Assembly (NCBI RefSeq): GCF_900200035.1
Contig: NZ_FZTC01000019.1
Location: 766,066-830,065 of the forward strand
Direction of reading: 5' to 3'
Length of the DNA: 64,000 nucleotides
From: Klebsiella grimontii
GTDB taxonomy: Bacteria; Pseudomonadota; Gammaproteobacteria; Enterobacterales; Enterobacteriaceae
This document shows, piece after piece, positions 40,529 to 50,180 of this stretch. Below the pieces are notes generated by a model, which had not been told where the DNA came from, did not search any database, and saw only the letters and a program-made list of their open reading frames with translations. Position 1 is the first letter of the stretch. Each line of letters begins with the position of its first letter. The position numbers and the translations under genes were made by a program.

Positions 40529-41461
40529 ATGACCAAAATCTATACGCTCACGTTAGCCCCCTCGCTCGACAGCGCCACGCAAACCCCGCAAATTTACCCG
40601 GAAGGCAAGCTACGCTGTAGCGCCCCCGTATTTGAACCCGGAGGCGGCGGTATTAACGTGGCGCGAGCCATCACTTTTCTTGGCGGCAGCGCCACGGCTA
40701 TCTTTCCCGTCGGCGGCGCAACGGGTGAACACCTGACAGCGCTGCTGACGGATGAACACGTTCCCGTCGATACGGTAGAGACTCACGACTGGACGCGGCA
40801 GAATCTTCACGTTCATGTGAACGCCAGCGGCGAGCAATATCGTTTCGTGATGCCTGGCGCCGCATTAACTGCGGATGAGCTCCGCCTCATTGAGGAAAAA
40901 GTTCTCACTATCGCCCCCGGCTCGCTGCTGGTAATTAGCGGCAGTCTGCCGCCGGGCATCAGCGTCGGAAACCTGACGCAGCTGGTGAAAAACGCGCAGC
41001 GGCATGGATTGCGCTGTATTGTTGATAGTTCCGGCGATGCTCTCGCCGCAGCGCTTGATGTCGGCAATATTGAACTGGTTAAACCGAACCAGAAAGAGCT
41101 GAGCGCGCTGGTCCAGCGGGATCTGAGCCAGCCGGATGATGTGCGGCTCGCCGCGCAAGAGTTAATTCGTTCCGGCAAAGTCCAGCGCGTCGTCGTCTCC
41201 CTGGGAGCACAGGGAGCGCTTGGTGTTGACGCCGATGGTAGCGTTCAGGTCGTACCGCCGCCGATGAAAAGCCAGAGTACCGTCGGCGCCGGTGACAGCA
41301 TGGTTGGCGCGATGACCTTAAGGCTGGCGGAAAATGCCTCGCTTGAAGATATGGTTCGCTTTGGCGTCGCGGCGGGTAGCGCGGCCACCATCAATCAGGG
41401 CACCCGCCTTTGCTCGCAGGAAAATACGCAAAAAATCTACGATTATCTGCGCGGTTTATAA
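40529..41461 (+). CDS. pfkB: 6-phosphofructokinase II
   Basis: Minor ATP-dependent phosphofructokinase of the ribokinase (PfkB) family, converting fructose 6-phosphate to fructose 1,6-bisphosphate. The 310 residues include the N-terminal glycine motif GGGGINVARAI (about 37-47) and the C-terminal anion-hole motif TVGAGDSMVGAM with the catalytic Asp. The start at MTKIYTLTLAP follows GGAGGAAACC and fits the family. An upstream frame adds 17 unrelated residues. Confidence 0.95.
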   Translation: MTKIYTLTLAPSLDSATQTPQIYPEGKLRCSAPVFEPGGGGINVARAITFLGGSATAIFPVGGATGEHLTALLTDEHVPVDTVETHDWTRQNLHVHVNASGEQYRFVMPGAALTADELRLIEEKVLTIAPGSLLVISGSLPPGISVGNLTQLVKNAQRHGLRCIVDSSGDALAAALDVGNIELVKPNQKELSALVQRDLSQPDDVRLAAQELIRSGKVQRVVVSLGAQGALGVDADGSVQVVPPPMKSQSTVGAGDSMVGAMTLRLAENASLEDMVRFGVAAGSAATINQGTRLCSQENTQKIYDYLRGL

Positions 41462-41553
41462 TCTCCTTCTCTCCCTCTGGCAAAACGGAGGGAGTCGCCA
41501 AATCAGCATGATGGTCTATGCTAAAAATGCCATGGATAACAACGGGGTGAAAA

Positions 41554-41838
41554 ATGAGTAGCGAAATTACCGCCTGGGTCGTCACGGTTCGTTTCCACGA
41601 AGAGACGTTAACGGAAATTAACGAACTCAGTAATCATCTCACTCGCGCCGGGTTTACTCTTGTCTTAAACGATGATGAAGGGAACGTCCACGAGCTCGGC
41701 ACCAATACCTTCGGCCTGCTTTCCATGCAGAATGCCGATGAAGTTAAAGCGTTAAGCGCGGGTTTGGCCGAAACCGCGCTGGGAAGAGCCGTTGACGTCA
41801 CCGTGTCAACATTCAGCGAGTGGATAAAAGCTCAATAA
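41554..41838 (+). CDS. ydiZ: YdiZ, conserved small protein
   Basis: A 94-residue protein similar to E. coli YdiZ by position, size and sequence (MSSEITAWVVTVRFHEETL). It has no known function, no signal peptide and no recognisable motif. It sits between pfkB and yniA as in E. coli. The small membrane protein gene yniD, which follows ydiZ in E. coli, is absent: only 106 bp separate ydiZ from yniA. Confidence 0.85.
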   Translation: MSSEITAWVVTVRFHEETLTEINELSNHLTRAGFTLVLNDDEGNVHELGTNTFGLLSMQNADEVKALSAGLAETALGRAVDVTVSTFSEWIKAQ

Positions 41839-41944
41839 GTGCGATTGACGCAACGGAAAACGTTCAGTTGTGCGTCAGTTCGAATTTTACGCCGGGGTTA
41901 TGCGCTAACCTTATGAAATGTTGGAAGACATGGGGAGAGACGGC

Positions 41945-42817
41945 ATGTGGCAAGCTATCAGCAATTTGTTAAGCGATTTGCATACCGAAGCAGCTGAAAT
42001 CGAACTGCGAAACGAACTACCCGGTGGAGAGATCCACGCCGCCTGGCATTTACGCTTTGGCGGACGCGATTACTTCGTAAAATGCGACGAACGTGAGCTT
42101 TTACCCATCTTCACGGCCGAGGCAGACCAGCTTGAGCTGCTGTCGCGAAGTAAAACCGTGAACGTACCGCAGGTTTTTGCCGTAGGCAGCGATCGTGATT
42201 ATAGTTTTCTGGTCATGGAATATCTCCCCCCTCGCCCGCTGGATGCGCACAACGCTTTCCTGTTAGGCCAGCAAATCGCCCATTTGCATCAATGGAGCGA
42301 TCAGCCGCAGTTTGGTCTGGATTTTGACAATGACCTTTCCACGACTCCCCAGCCGAACGCCTGGCAGCGTCGCTGGTCCACGTTCTTTGCCGAACAGCGC
42401 ATCGGCTGGCAGCTCGAGCTCGCCGCCGAGAAAGGCCTGCATTTTGGCGATATCGATAGCCTTGTTGATATTATTCAGCAGCGGTTGAGCAATCATCAGC
42501 CGCAGCCGTCGCTGCTCCACGGTGATTTATGGTCCGGTAACTGCGCGCTTGGGCCAAACGGACCCTATATTTTCGACCCCGCTTGCTACTGGGGCGATCG
42601 CGAATGCGATCTGGCGATGCTCCCGCTGCATCCGGAACAGCCGCCGCAAATCTATGATGGCTATCAATCCGTTTCGCCGCTACCGTCCGGGTTTCTTGAG
42701 CGGCAACCCATCTACCAGCTCTATACGCTGCTGAATCGCGCAATTCTGTTTGGCGGACAACATCTGGTGACGGCGCAGAAAGCGCTTGATGACGTGTTCA
42801 TGGATAAGGCCCCGTAA
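41945..42817 (+). CDS. yniA: YniA, fructosamine-kinase-like protein
   Basis: A 290-residue member of the fructosamine/ketosamine kinase family (aminoglycoside-phosphotransferase fold). Visible motifs are FVKCDEREL (ATP-binding Lys), the catalytic loop LLHGDLWSGNC and the metal-binding FDPACYWGDRECDLAM. It probably phosphorylates glycated substrates for repair; the physiological substrate is unknown. The start follows GGGGAGAG and gives the E. coli size. In E. coli yniB comes next; here tonB does, on the opposite strand. Confidence 0.92.
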   Translation: MWQAISNLLSDLHTEAAEIELRNELPGGEIHAAWHLRFGGRDYFVKCDERELLPIFTAEADQLELLSRSKTVNVPQVFAVGSDRDYSFLVMEYLPPRPLDAHNAFLLGQQIAHLHQWSDQPQFGLDFDNDLSTTPQPNAWQRRWSTFFAEQRIGWQLELAAEKGLHFGDIDSLVDIIQQRLSNHQPQPSLLHGDLWSGNCALGPNGPYIFDPACYWGDRECDLAMLPLHPEQPPQIYDGYQSVSPLPSGFLERQPIYQLYTLLNRAILFGGQHLVTAQKALDDVFMDKAP

Positions 42818-42825
42818 GGGGCCTT
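42806..42825. terminator. Bidirectional hairpin between yniA and tonB
   Basis: AAGGCCCC and GGGGCCTT form an 8-bp stem whose GTAA loop contains the yniA stop codon. It can act on both convergent transcripts. T-runs are short on both sides. Confidence 0.7.
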
Positions 42826-42836
42826 GCTTATGCGGA

Positions 42837-43574
42837 TTAGCTGATTTGTACGCCTTTCAGGCGGAACTGAATGGTCATGGTAATGCCGGTTCCTGGTTTA
42901 CCCGGTTCATAGCGCCATTTACGTAAAGCGTTTTTCACTTCACGCTCAAACATGTTGGCCGGCTGGGCAGAGAGGATCTGCACGTTATCCACGCGCCCTT
43001 CCGCCGTGACGTCGAACTTAACCCGAACATTCCCTTCAATGCGCAGCGCCTGCGCACGAGCAGGATAGCTCGGTTCTCCACGGCTTAACGCCCGCGGTCC
43101 GGTCGGCGCCGTGACGGTCGGTTTAGCGTTCGCGGTTGAGGTGCTCGGCGCGGTGCGCGCTGGCGCCGTATTTGTATTTTCAAACGGCGAGGCCGGGCGC
43201 GTTTCCGCCGGTTTGACATCACGCTTCGGTTGCTCAACCTTTTTTTCCGGCTTCGGTTTAGGCTTTGGCTTCGGTTTAGGTTTCGGTTTATGGATAACGA
43301 CCGGCACCTCTTTTGGCGGTTCAGGAATCACTTCCGGTTCCGGCTCTGGTTCCGGTTCAACGATGGGTTCAACGACCGGCTGAGCCGCCTGAGGCGGTTC
43401 CAGATCTGCCGGGGCCACCATAGTAATCTCAATGGGCTGTGAGGGTGACGGCCGTTCAATAACCTGATGTACCGAAGTATAGAGCAGCGCCGCGACAACA
43501 CCGCCGTGGATAACCACAGACAGTAGCGTGGGCCACGGAAAGCGGCGAGGTAAATCAAAGGTCATTGCGCTCAT
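42837..43574 (-). CDS. tonB: TonB energy transducer
   Basis: Links the proton-driven ExbBD complex to outer-membrane receptors for siderophores and B12. The 245 residues have an N-terminal membrane anchor (about 13-32) with the functional His in SVVIHGG. A periplasm-spanning Pro-rich region follows (EPEPEPEPEVIPEPP, then KPKPKPKPKPKPKPEKK), and the C-terminal domain ends MTIQFRLKGVQIS. The repeat pattern most resembles Klebsiella TonB. The start is MSAMTF or, three codons later, MTFDLP. A Fur box lies just upstream. Confidence 0.95.
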   Translation of the reverse strand: MSAMTFDLPRRFPWPTLLSVVIHGGVVAALLYTSVHQVIERPSPSQPIEITMVAPADLEPPQAAQPVVEPIVEPEPEPEPEVIPEPPKEVPVVIHKPKPKPKPKPKPKPEKKVEQPKRDVKPAETRPASPFENTNTAPARTAPSTSTANAKPTVTAPTGPRALSRGEPSYPARAQALRIEGNVRVKFDVTAEGRVDNVQILSAQPANMFEREVKNALRKWRYEPGKPGTGITMTIQFRLKGVQIS

Positions 43575-43612
43575 AGTCGTTTCTGTTGAAAAATGATGCC
43601 CCGATTTTAAAT

Positions 43613-43631
43613 GCAAATAGCAATCATATTC
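43613..43631 (-). promoter_or_regulatory. Fur box of tonB
   Basis: On the minus strand GAATATGATTGCTATTTGC followed by ATTTAAAATCG equals the Fur-regulated promoter of E. coli tonB as I know it. It lies about 40-55 bp upstream of the start. Confidence 0.8.
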
Positions 43632-43785
43632 AACTAGGGTTGTTGGCTTGTATCAAAATTTGCCCTGATTTATGACAAAAAGCCGCCGGGACGTGGCATT
43701 CTGGGGATCGTGAGCATCTTTGCATTGCAGTCAACGACGGTTTCACTTAACGTGATTCGCCAATTTATTGATAAGGAGCCATGCC

Positions 43786-44082
43786 GTGCTTTACGTTATC
43801 TACGCTGAAGATATCGCCGACTCTCTGGAAAAACGGACGTCGGTACGTCCCGCCCACCTGGCGCGTTTGCAATTATTACATGATGAAGGTCGTTTACTGA
43901 CCGCCGGCCCAATGCCCGCAGTCGACAGTAATGAACCCGGCGCGGCGGGCTTCACCGGCTCAACGGTAATTGCGGAATTTGAATCACTGGAAGCGGCGCA
44001 ATCATGGGCCAATGACGATCCGTATATCGCCGCAGGGGTTTATCAGAAAGTATCTGTAAAACCGTATAAAAAAGTATTCTAA
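43786..44082 (+). CDS. yciI: YciI family protein
   Basis: A 98-residue protein of the YCII family (ferredoxin-like fold), almost identical to E. coli YciI, whose structure is known but whose function is not. The start is the GTG preceded by AAGGAG seven bases upstream, which gives the E. coli length (GTG CTT TAC GTT). An upstream TTG would place the start inside the Shine-Dalgarno sequence. Divergent from tonB, as in E. coli. Confidence 0.92.
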   Translation: MLYVIYAEDIADSLEKRTSVRPAHLARLQLLHDEGRLLTAGPMPAVDSNEPGAAGFTGSTVIAEFESLEAAQSWANDDPYIAAGVYQKVSVKPYKKVF

Positions 44083-44107
44083 AGAACCAAATGTTGGCAA
44101 AAAACAG

Positions 44108-44130
44108 AGGCACCGCGAGCGGTGCCTTTT
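44108..44130 (+). terminator. yciI terminator
   Basis: AGGCACCG and CGGTGCCT pair around a CGAG tetraloop and are followed by TTTTG, 26 bases after the yciI stop. Confidence 0.9.
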
Positions 44131-44140
44131 GTTTCGACTC

Positions 44141-44314
44141 TCAAAACTCAGAGAAGGTGAACAGCAGAGAGTGTCGTTGCCGCTTAACCAGCTCTTTTCT
44201 GATGGCGAGGATGCGCATATTACGACGCGACTGGCCTTCCAGCCAGCGTGCTTTACGGCGGCTCACCTGCCGAAGCATGCGCCAGCGCCCTACTTCCGTT
44301 CTACTACGCTTCAT
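44141..44314 (-). CDS. yciY: YciY small basic protein
   Basis: A 57-residue, very basic protein (MKRSRTEVGRWRMLRQVSRR at the start) that matches E. coli YciY in sequence and length. Function unknown. An upstream in-frame ATG would give 94 residues but the added part is not conserved. It lies between yciI and clsA as in E. coli. Confidence 0.85.
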   Translation of the reverse strand: MKRSRTEVGRWRMLRQVSRRKARWLEGQSRRNMRILAIRKELVKRQRHSLLFTFSEF

Positions 44315-44457
44315 TACAACTACTCTACGAGTGAAAACAGCCTGCATTATAGACCGATGAATCTGGCTAACCAACGCTTTCGCTGCGTTTTTATTTGCCA
44401 GATGGATGTTGATGCGTAAACTCATGTCATCAAGTCATTCAAAAGGATTTTTCATCT

Positions 44458-45918
44458 ATGACAACCTTTTACACGGTGGTGAACTGGCTGGTTATACTTG
44501 GTTACTGGCTACTTATCGCCGGTGTAACATTACGGATATTAATGAAAAGACGCGCGGTCCCGTCAGCGATGGCCTGGCTGCTTGTCATTTATATTCTTCC
44601 GCTGGTGGGAATTATCGCCTATCTCTCGTTTGGCGAACTGCATCTGGGTAAACGCCGCGCCGAGCGCGCGCGGGCCATGTGGCCCTCGACGGCCAAGTGG
44701 TTAAAAGATCTCAAAGCCTGCAAGCATATCTTTGCCGATGATAATAGCCCGGTCGCCGAATCGTTGTTCAAACTCTGCGAACGCCGTCAGGGAATTGGTG
44801 GCGTCAAAGGAAACCAGCTCCAGCTGCTCACCGAGTCCGATGACGTCATGCAAGCGCTCATCCGCGATATCCAGCTCGCCCGGCACAATATTGAGATGGT
44901 GTTCTATATCTGGCAGCCTGGCGGCATGGCCGACCAGGTCGCCGAATCATTAATGGCGGCGGCCAGACGCGGTGTACATTGCCGGCTGATGCTCGACTCC
45001 GCCGGGAGCGTGGCCTTTTTCCGCAGCCCCTGGGCCGCGATGATGCGTAATGCCGGCATTGAAGTCGTCGAAGCGCTGAAGGTCAACCTGATGCGCGTCT
45101 TCCTGCGCCGTATGGACCTGCGTCAGCACCGTAAAATGGTCATGATCGATAACTATATTGCCTATACTGGCAGTATGAATCTGGTTGATCCGCGTTTCTT
45201 TAAGCAGGACTCCGGCGTTGGCCAGTGGATCGATCTGATGGCGCGAATGGAAGGGCCTGTAGCGACAGCCATGGGCATTGTCTACTCCTGCGACTGGGAG
45301 ATTGAAACCGGTAAACGTATTTTACCGCCGCCGCCGGACGCGAACATTATGCCGTTCGAAGAGGCCAGCGGGCACACGATTCACACTATCGCCTCGGGCC
45401 CGGGCTTTCCGGAAGATTTGATCCATCAGGCTCTGCTCACTGCCGCCTACGCGGCCAAAGAGCATTTGATCATGACGACTCCCTACTTTGTGCCCAGTGA
45501 CGATCTTCTGCATGCCATCTGCACCGCCGCCCAGCGCGGCGTCGATGTCAGCATCATCCTGCCGCGCAAGAACGACTCGCTGCTGGTGGGCTGGGCCAGC
45601 CGCGCCTTCTTTACCGAACTGCTGGCTGCCGGGGTGAAGATCTACCAGTTTGAAGGCGGCCTGCTGCATACCAAGAGCGTGCTGGTTGACGGCGAGCTCA
45701 GCCTGGTGGGCACCGTTAACCTCGACATGCGCAGCCTGTGGTTGAACTTCGAGATTACGCTGGTGATTGACGATGCCGGATTTGGCAGCGATCTGGCCGC
45801 GGTGCAGGATGATTATATCTCCCGCTCGCGCCTGCTGGACGCCAGGCTATGGTTAAAACGTCCGCTGTGGCAGCGGATCGCCGAGCGACTGTTTTACTTC
45901 TTCAGTCCGTTGCTGTAA
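44458..45918 (+). CDS. clsA: Cardiolipin synthase A
   Basis: Inner-membrane phospholipase-D-family enzyme that joins two phosphatidylglycerols to cardiolipin. The 486 residues have two N-terminal transmembrane helices (about 8-27 and 38-58) and two HKD motifs: HRKMVMID (about 224) and HTKSVLVD (about 404). The C-terminus ends [11 protein letters not shown]. Followed after 34 bp by yciU. Confidence 0.96.
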   Translation: MTTFYTVVNWLVILGYWLLIAGVTLRILMKRRAVPSAMAWLLVIYILPLVGIIAYLSFGELHLGKRRAERARAMWPSTAKWLKDLKACKHIFADDNSPVAESLFKLCERRQGIGGVKGNQLQLLTESDDVMQALIRDIQLARHNIEMVFYIWQPGGMADQVAESLMAAARRGVHCRLMLDSAGSVAFFRSPWAAMMRNAGIEVVEALKVNLMRVFLRRMDLRQHRKMVMIDNYIAYTGSMNLVDPRFFKQDSGVGQWIDLMARMEGPVATAMGIVYSCDWEIETGKRILPPPPDANIMPFEEASGHTIHTIASGPGFPEDLIHQALLTAAYAAKEHLIMTTPYFVPSDDLLHAICTAAQRGVDVSIILPRKNDSLLVGWASRAFFTELLAAGVKIYQFEGGLLHTKSVLVDGELSLVGTVNLDMRSLWLNFEITLVIDDAGFGSDLAAVQDDYISRSRLLDARLWLKRPLWQRIAERLFYFFSPLL

Positions 45919-45940
45919 AACGTGCCAATCAGATGTTTAA

Positions 45941-46282
<342 letters not shown>

Positions 46283-46313
46283 AATCTTTCTTAAGTAAAT
46301 AACGATACAGAAT

Positions 46314-46347
46314 AAGCCTGCCGGGTTTAACCAGAGCAGGCTTTTTT
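46314..46347 (+). terminator. Terminator after yciU
   Basis: AAGCCTG and CAGGCTT arms with a 19-base interior are followed by TTTTATT. It also lies immediately after the convergent channel gene. Confidence 0.75.
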
Positions 46348-46349
46348 AT

Positions 46350-47186
46350 TTATTCGGGTAGTTTACTGCCGCAGGCGTTGCAGTAGCGGGCGTCTTTTTC
46401 ATGATTTGCATGCTGACAATTCGAACATATGCGCTGAGTACGGCGATTCTGAAAGGTCGTGGTCATATGGGTGGTAATTAAGCCGGTGGGAATCGCAATA
46501 ATTGAGTAGCCGATTAAGATAAGGATGGAGGCCAGAATTCGCCCGAGCGGCGTATGCGGCGTGATGTCGCCATATCCCACCGTGGTTATCGTCACAATCG
46601 CCCAGTAAACCGACGCATTCAGCGTAGTAAACCCATATCGCGGCCCCTCAACCAGATACATCAGGGCGCCAAAAATCACCATCACGATGGCAATAAAAGA
46701 GTAGAACAGGATCAACTGGTGGCGAGCGCTGACGATGGCGGTCCAGAAAATATTCAGCGACGGCATAAAACGCAGCAGTTTAAGAATACGCAGCGCGCGA
46801 ATCGCGCGCATGGCCCGCCAGGCGAACACGTACTCAATACTGATCTCAGGCCATAGCCACATTACGTAGAGCGGTAAGATAGTGGCAAGATCAATAATTC
46901 CCCAAAAGCTGAAAATATACTTTAGCGGATTCGGCCAACTGATAATGCGCAGAATATACTCGCAGGTAAAAACCGCGGTGACAATAAGCTCAAGCCAGAC
47001 AAAGACATGCCATTCATCTACCGTCAGATGATATTGCGTTCCCAATCCGGACTCGATAAATATCACCAGCACGCTAAGCAGCGCAAAGAGGCCGCAGAAT
47101 CCCTCAAAATGCCGGCCGGAGCGACGGTTTTGATCGAAGAGTAAATGATACAGCCGCAGACGAGCGGCATGAATATGAAAAGCCAC
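46350..47186 (-). CDS. Kv-type potassium channel with C-terminal zinc ribbon
   Basis: A 278-residue voltage-gated-like K+ channel with six membrane segments (S1 about 30-48, S6 about 217-240). The S4 helix has regularly spaced arginines (RAMRAIRALRILKLLR, 124-139) and the pore has the selectivity filter TVGYGD (202-207). After S6 comes a short tail with CSNC and CNAC (Cys254, 257, 269 and 272), a predicted zinc ribbon. It lacks the RCK domain of E. coli Kch (417 residues) and belongs to another subfamily. E. coli has kch between yciI and clsA, whereas this gene lies between yciU and oppF. The role is probably K+ conductance; the ribbon's role is unknown. Confidence 0.88.
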   Translation of the reverse strand: MAFHIHAARLRLYHLLFDQNRRSGRHFEGFCGLFALLSVLVIFIESGLGTQYHLTVDEWHVFVWLELIVTAVFTCEYILRIISWPNPLKYIFSFWGIIDLATILPLYVMWLWPEISIEYVFAWRAMRAIRALRILKLLRFMPSLNIFWTAIVSARHQLILFYSFIAIVMVIFGALMYLVEGPRYGFTTLNASVYWAIVTITTVGYGDITPHTPLGRILASILILIGYSIIAIPTGLITTHMTTTFQNRRTQRICSNCQHANHEKDARYCNACGSKLPE

Positions 47187-47198
47187 GTTAACCTCGCT

Positions 47199-47225
47199 AA
47201 AAAAAGGGCTGACCTGCGTCAGCCC
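47199..47225 (-). terminator. opp operon terminator
   Basis: On the minus strand GGGCTGAC and GTCAGCCC form an 8-bp stem with a 4-base loop followed by TTTTTTT, just after the oppF stop. Confidence 0.9.
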
Positions 47226-47231
47226 CAGAGA

Positions 47232-48236
47232 TTATAACGGGTCTACCTTCAGGCAGGAAACCGCGTGTCGGAAACTGCCCTCCAGCACCGGTCGCGTCTT
47301 AGCGCACTCCGGCCCGGCAATCGGGCACCGCGTGCGAAATACGCATCCCGACGGCGGGTTAATCGGCGATGGCAATTCCCCCTCCAGCAGTTGGATAGTT
47401 TTATTCTTCTCTTTATCGGGGTCCGGCACCGGCACCGCCGACATCAGCGCTTTGGTATAAGGATGCAGCGGATTATGGTACACCTCATCGTAGGTGCCCA
47501 GTTCCACGGCATGCCCGAGATACATCACCAGTACGCGGTCAGAAATGTGCTTCACCACCGCCAGATCGTGGGCGATAAAAATCAGCGATAGTCCCATTTC
47601 ACGCTGCAGCTGCTGCAGCAGATTCACTACCTGCGCCTGAATCGACACATCCAGCGCCGAAACCGGCTCATCGCAAATAATGAGCTTCGGCTCAAGAATG
47701 AGCGCACGGGCAATACCGATGCGCTGACACTGGCCGCCGGAGAACTCATGCGGGTAGCGGTTAATCAGGTTCGGCAGCAGCCCCACTTTCATCATCATCG
47801 CCTTAACGCGATCGCGAACTTCCTGACGCGGCATTTTCGGATGATAGGTACGCAGCGGCTCGGCGATAATTTCCCCGATAGTCATGCGCGGGTTTAGCGA
47901 CGCCAGCGGATCCTGAAAGATCATCTGAATATCGCTACGCACGTCGCGCCATTCGTCGGCCTTCATTCCCAGCAAATCTTTACCTAGCCAGGCGACTTTA
48001 CCGTCGGTGGCTTTGACCAGACCAATGATCGCGCGCGCGAAGGTCGATTTTCCGCATCCGGACTCGCCGACCACGCCCAGGGTTTCACCTTCATACAGAC
48101 GCAGCGTTACGCCATCCACCGCTTTCAGCGTTTTCGACGGCTGCCAGAACCACTGTTTACCGTCTTTAATATCAAAGTGCACTTTCAGATCGGCGATTTC
48201 GAGCAGGACTTTTCTTTGTTCCGTTACGGCGTTCAT
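47232..48236 (-). CDS. oppF: OppF, oligopeptide transporter ATPase
   Basis: One of the two ATPases of the OppABCDF importer. The 334 residues contain Walker A GESGCGKSTFAR, the signature SGGQCQRIGIARAL and Walker B LIICDEPVSALD. The C-terminal extension has the cysteine-rich motif CVFRTRCPIAGPEC that binds an Fe-S cluster in this family. Its start overlaps the oppD stop by 4 bp. Last gene of the operon. Confidence 0.96.
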   Translation of the reverse strand: MNAVTEQRKVLLEIADLKVHFDIKDGKQWFWQPSKTLKAVDGVTLRLYEGETLGVVGESGCGKSTFARAIIGLVKATDGKVAWLGKDLLGMKADEWRDVRSDIQMIFQDPLASLNPRMTIGEIIAEPLRTYHPKMPRQEVRDRVKAMMMKVGLLPNLINRYPHEFSGGQCQRIGIARALILEPKLIICDEPVSALDVSIQAQVVNLLQQLQREMGLSLIFIAHDLAVVKHISDRVLVMYLGHAVELGTYDEVYHNPLHPYTKALMSAVPVPDPDKEKNKTIQLLEGELPSPINPPSGCVFRTRCPIAGPECAKTRPVLEGSFRHAVSCLKVDPL

Positions 48237-49246
48237 AGCAAATCCCCCACCGGTTGAAAGCAGGCGCGCAGGCGGCCCGGTGCAAACTCCTCCAGAGGCG
48301 GAGCGCTATTGCAAATTTCCATCGCATGCGGACAGCGCGGCTGGAACGGACAGCCCTTCGGCAGCCGCAGCAGGTTCGGCGGATTGCCCGGAATCGTTAA
48401 CAGAGCATCGCCTTCCGCATCCAGCCGCGGCACCGCATTGAGCAGACCGATAGAATAAGGGTGCGATGGTTGATAAAAGACGTCGCGCGCCTGACCATAT
48501 TCCATCGTACGCCCGGCGTACATTACCAGCACCTTATCGCAGATCCCGGCGACGACGCCGAGATCGTGGGTAATCATAATGATCGCCGTATTGAACTCGC
48601 GCTTGAGCTCATTAAGCAGCGTCATGATTTGCGCCTGTACGGTCACGTCCAGCGCCGTTGTCGGCTCATCGGCAATCAGCAGCTTAGGCCGGCACAGCAG
48701 CGCCATCGCAATCATTACGCGCTGGCGCATGCCGCCGGAAAATTCGTGCGGATACATTTTCATCCGTTTACGCGCTTCGGGCATTTTGACCGCGTCCAGC
48801 ATTTTCACCGACTCTTCAAAGGCTTCGGCTTTGCTCAACGCTTTATGCAGCATCAGGACTTCCATCAGCTGCTCCCCTACCCGCATATACGGATTCAGCG
48901 AGGTCATCGGGTCCTGAAAAATCATTGAGATCTGCTCGGCGCGCAGCTTATTCAGTTCGCGCTCCGGAAGGTTGAGGATCTGCTTACCGTTAAAGGTCGC
49001 AGAACCGCCGATGCGACCGTTCGCCGCCAGCAGGCCCATCAGCGCAAAAGCGGTCTGCGATTTACCGGAACCGGACTCGCCCACGATGCCTAAGGTTTCC
49101 CCTGCCCGCAGATTAAAATTGAGATCGTTGACCGCGGTCACATCACCATCGGGAGTACCAAAGGTGACGCGGAGATCTTTCACATCCAGAAGCAGTCCGG
49201 ATTGTTGTGCTGCCTGCGGCGCTTTCGCCGTTTCCATCGTACTCAT
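48233..49246 (-). CDS. oppD: OppD, oligopeptide transporter ATPase
   Basis: Second ATPase of the importer, 337 residues, with Walker A GESGSGKSQT, the signature FSGGMRQRVMIAMAL, Walker B LLIADEPTTALD, and the C-terminal cysteine motif CPFQPRCPHAMEIC. It pairs with OppF at the inner face of OppBC. It follows oppC after 11 bp. Confidence 0.96.
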   Translation of the reverse strand: MSTMETAKAPQAAQQSGLLLDVKDLRVTFGTPDGDVTAVNDLNFNLRAGETLGIVGESGSGKSQTAFALMGLLAANGRIGGSATFNGKQILNLPERELNKLRAEQISMIFQDPMTSLNPYMRVGEQLMEVLMLHKALSKAEAFEESVKMLDAVKMPEARKRMKMYPHEFSGGMRQRVMIAMALLCRPKLLIADEPTTALDVTVQAQIMTLLNELKREFNTAIIMITHDLGVVAGICDKVLVMYAGRTMEYGQARDVFYQPSHPYSIGLLNAVPRLDAEGDALLTIPGNPPNLLRLPKGCPFQPRCPHAMEICNSAPPLEEFAPGRLRACFQPVGDLL

Positions 49247-49257
49247 GTCGGCGCTCC

Positions 49258-50166
49258 TTAGCGGTCTTTCGGGTCGAGGGCATCACGCAGGCCATCGCCG
49301 ATAAAGTTAAAACAAAACAGCGTTACCACCAGGAAACCGGCAGGAAACAGCAGTAGCCACGGCGAAACTTCCATCGAGTTGGCGCCATCGCTGAGCAGCG
49401 CGCCCCAGCTGCTTAACGGCTCCTGGGTACCCAGGCCGAGGAAGCTCAGGAAGGATTCGAACAAAATCATGCTCGGCACCAGCAGTGAGGCATACACCAC
49501 GACCACGCCAAGCACGTTAGGCACGATATGGCGGATAACGATATTGCCCGTTGAAACGCCGCCAACCTGCGCAGCTTCAATAAACTCTTTACGCTTCAGG
49601 CTCAGGGTCTGGCCGCGAACGATACGCGCCATATCCAGCCAGGAGACCATCCCGATGGCAACGAAAATCAGCAGGATATTCTGACCAAAAAAGGTCACCA
49701 GCAGGATGACGAAGAACATAAACGGGAAGGAGTTGAGGATTTCCAGCAGACGCATCATTACCGAATCCACTTTGCCGCCAAGATAGCCGGAAAGCGACCC
49801 GTAAAGCGTTCCCAGAATCACCGCCACCAGCGCAGCAGCCACGCCGACCATTAATGAGATACGCCCGCCAATCGCCACCCGCACCAGCAGGTCGCGGCCG
49901 GAAGAGTCGGTACCAAAGTAGTGCCCGGACTCCATATCGGGCGCGCTGGACATCATGCCCCAATCGGTATCGTAATAGGAAAACTGCGATACCATCGGCG
50001 CGATGGTGACAAACAGCGCAATAATCACCAGCACAATCAGGCTGGCGACGGCAGCGCGGTTATGCATAAAGCGGCGGCGAGCGTCCTGCCAGAGGCTGCG
50101 TCCCTCGACTTCCAGCTTTTCACTGAAGTTTTCCAGCGCCTCGTTGTTTTTCTTACTTAACATCAT
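49258..50166 (-). CDS. oppC: OppC, oligopeptide transporter permease
   Basis: Inner-membrane permease of 302 residues with six predicted helices and the EAA coupling loop (EFIEAAQVGGVSTGNIVIRH) that docks on the ATPases. Its N-terminus is longer and cytoplasmic, as usual for OppC. It follows oppB after 14 bp. Confidence 0.96.
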   Translation of the reverse strand: MMLSKKNNEALENFSEKLEVEGRSLWQDARRRFMHNRAAVASLIVLVIIALFVTIAPMVSQFSYYDTDWGMMSSAPDMESGHYFGTDSSGRDLLVRVAIGGRISLMVGVAAALVAVILGTLYGSLSGYLGGKVDSVMMRLLEILNSFPFMFFVILLVTFFGQNILLIFVAIGMVSWLDMARIVRGQTLSLKRKEFIEAAQVGGVSTGNIVIRHIVPNVLGVVVVYASLLVPSMILFESFLSFLGLGTQEPLSSWGALLSDGANSMEVSPWLLLFPAGFLVVTLFCFNFIGDGLRDALDPKDR

Positions 50167-50180
50167 GGCGAACCCCAGCG

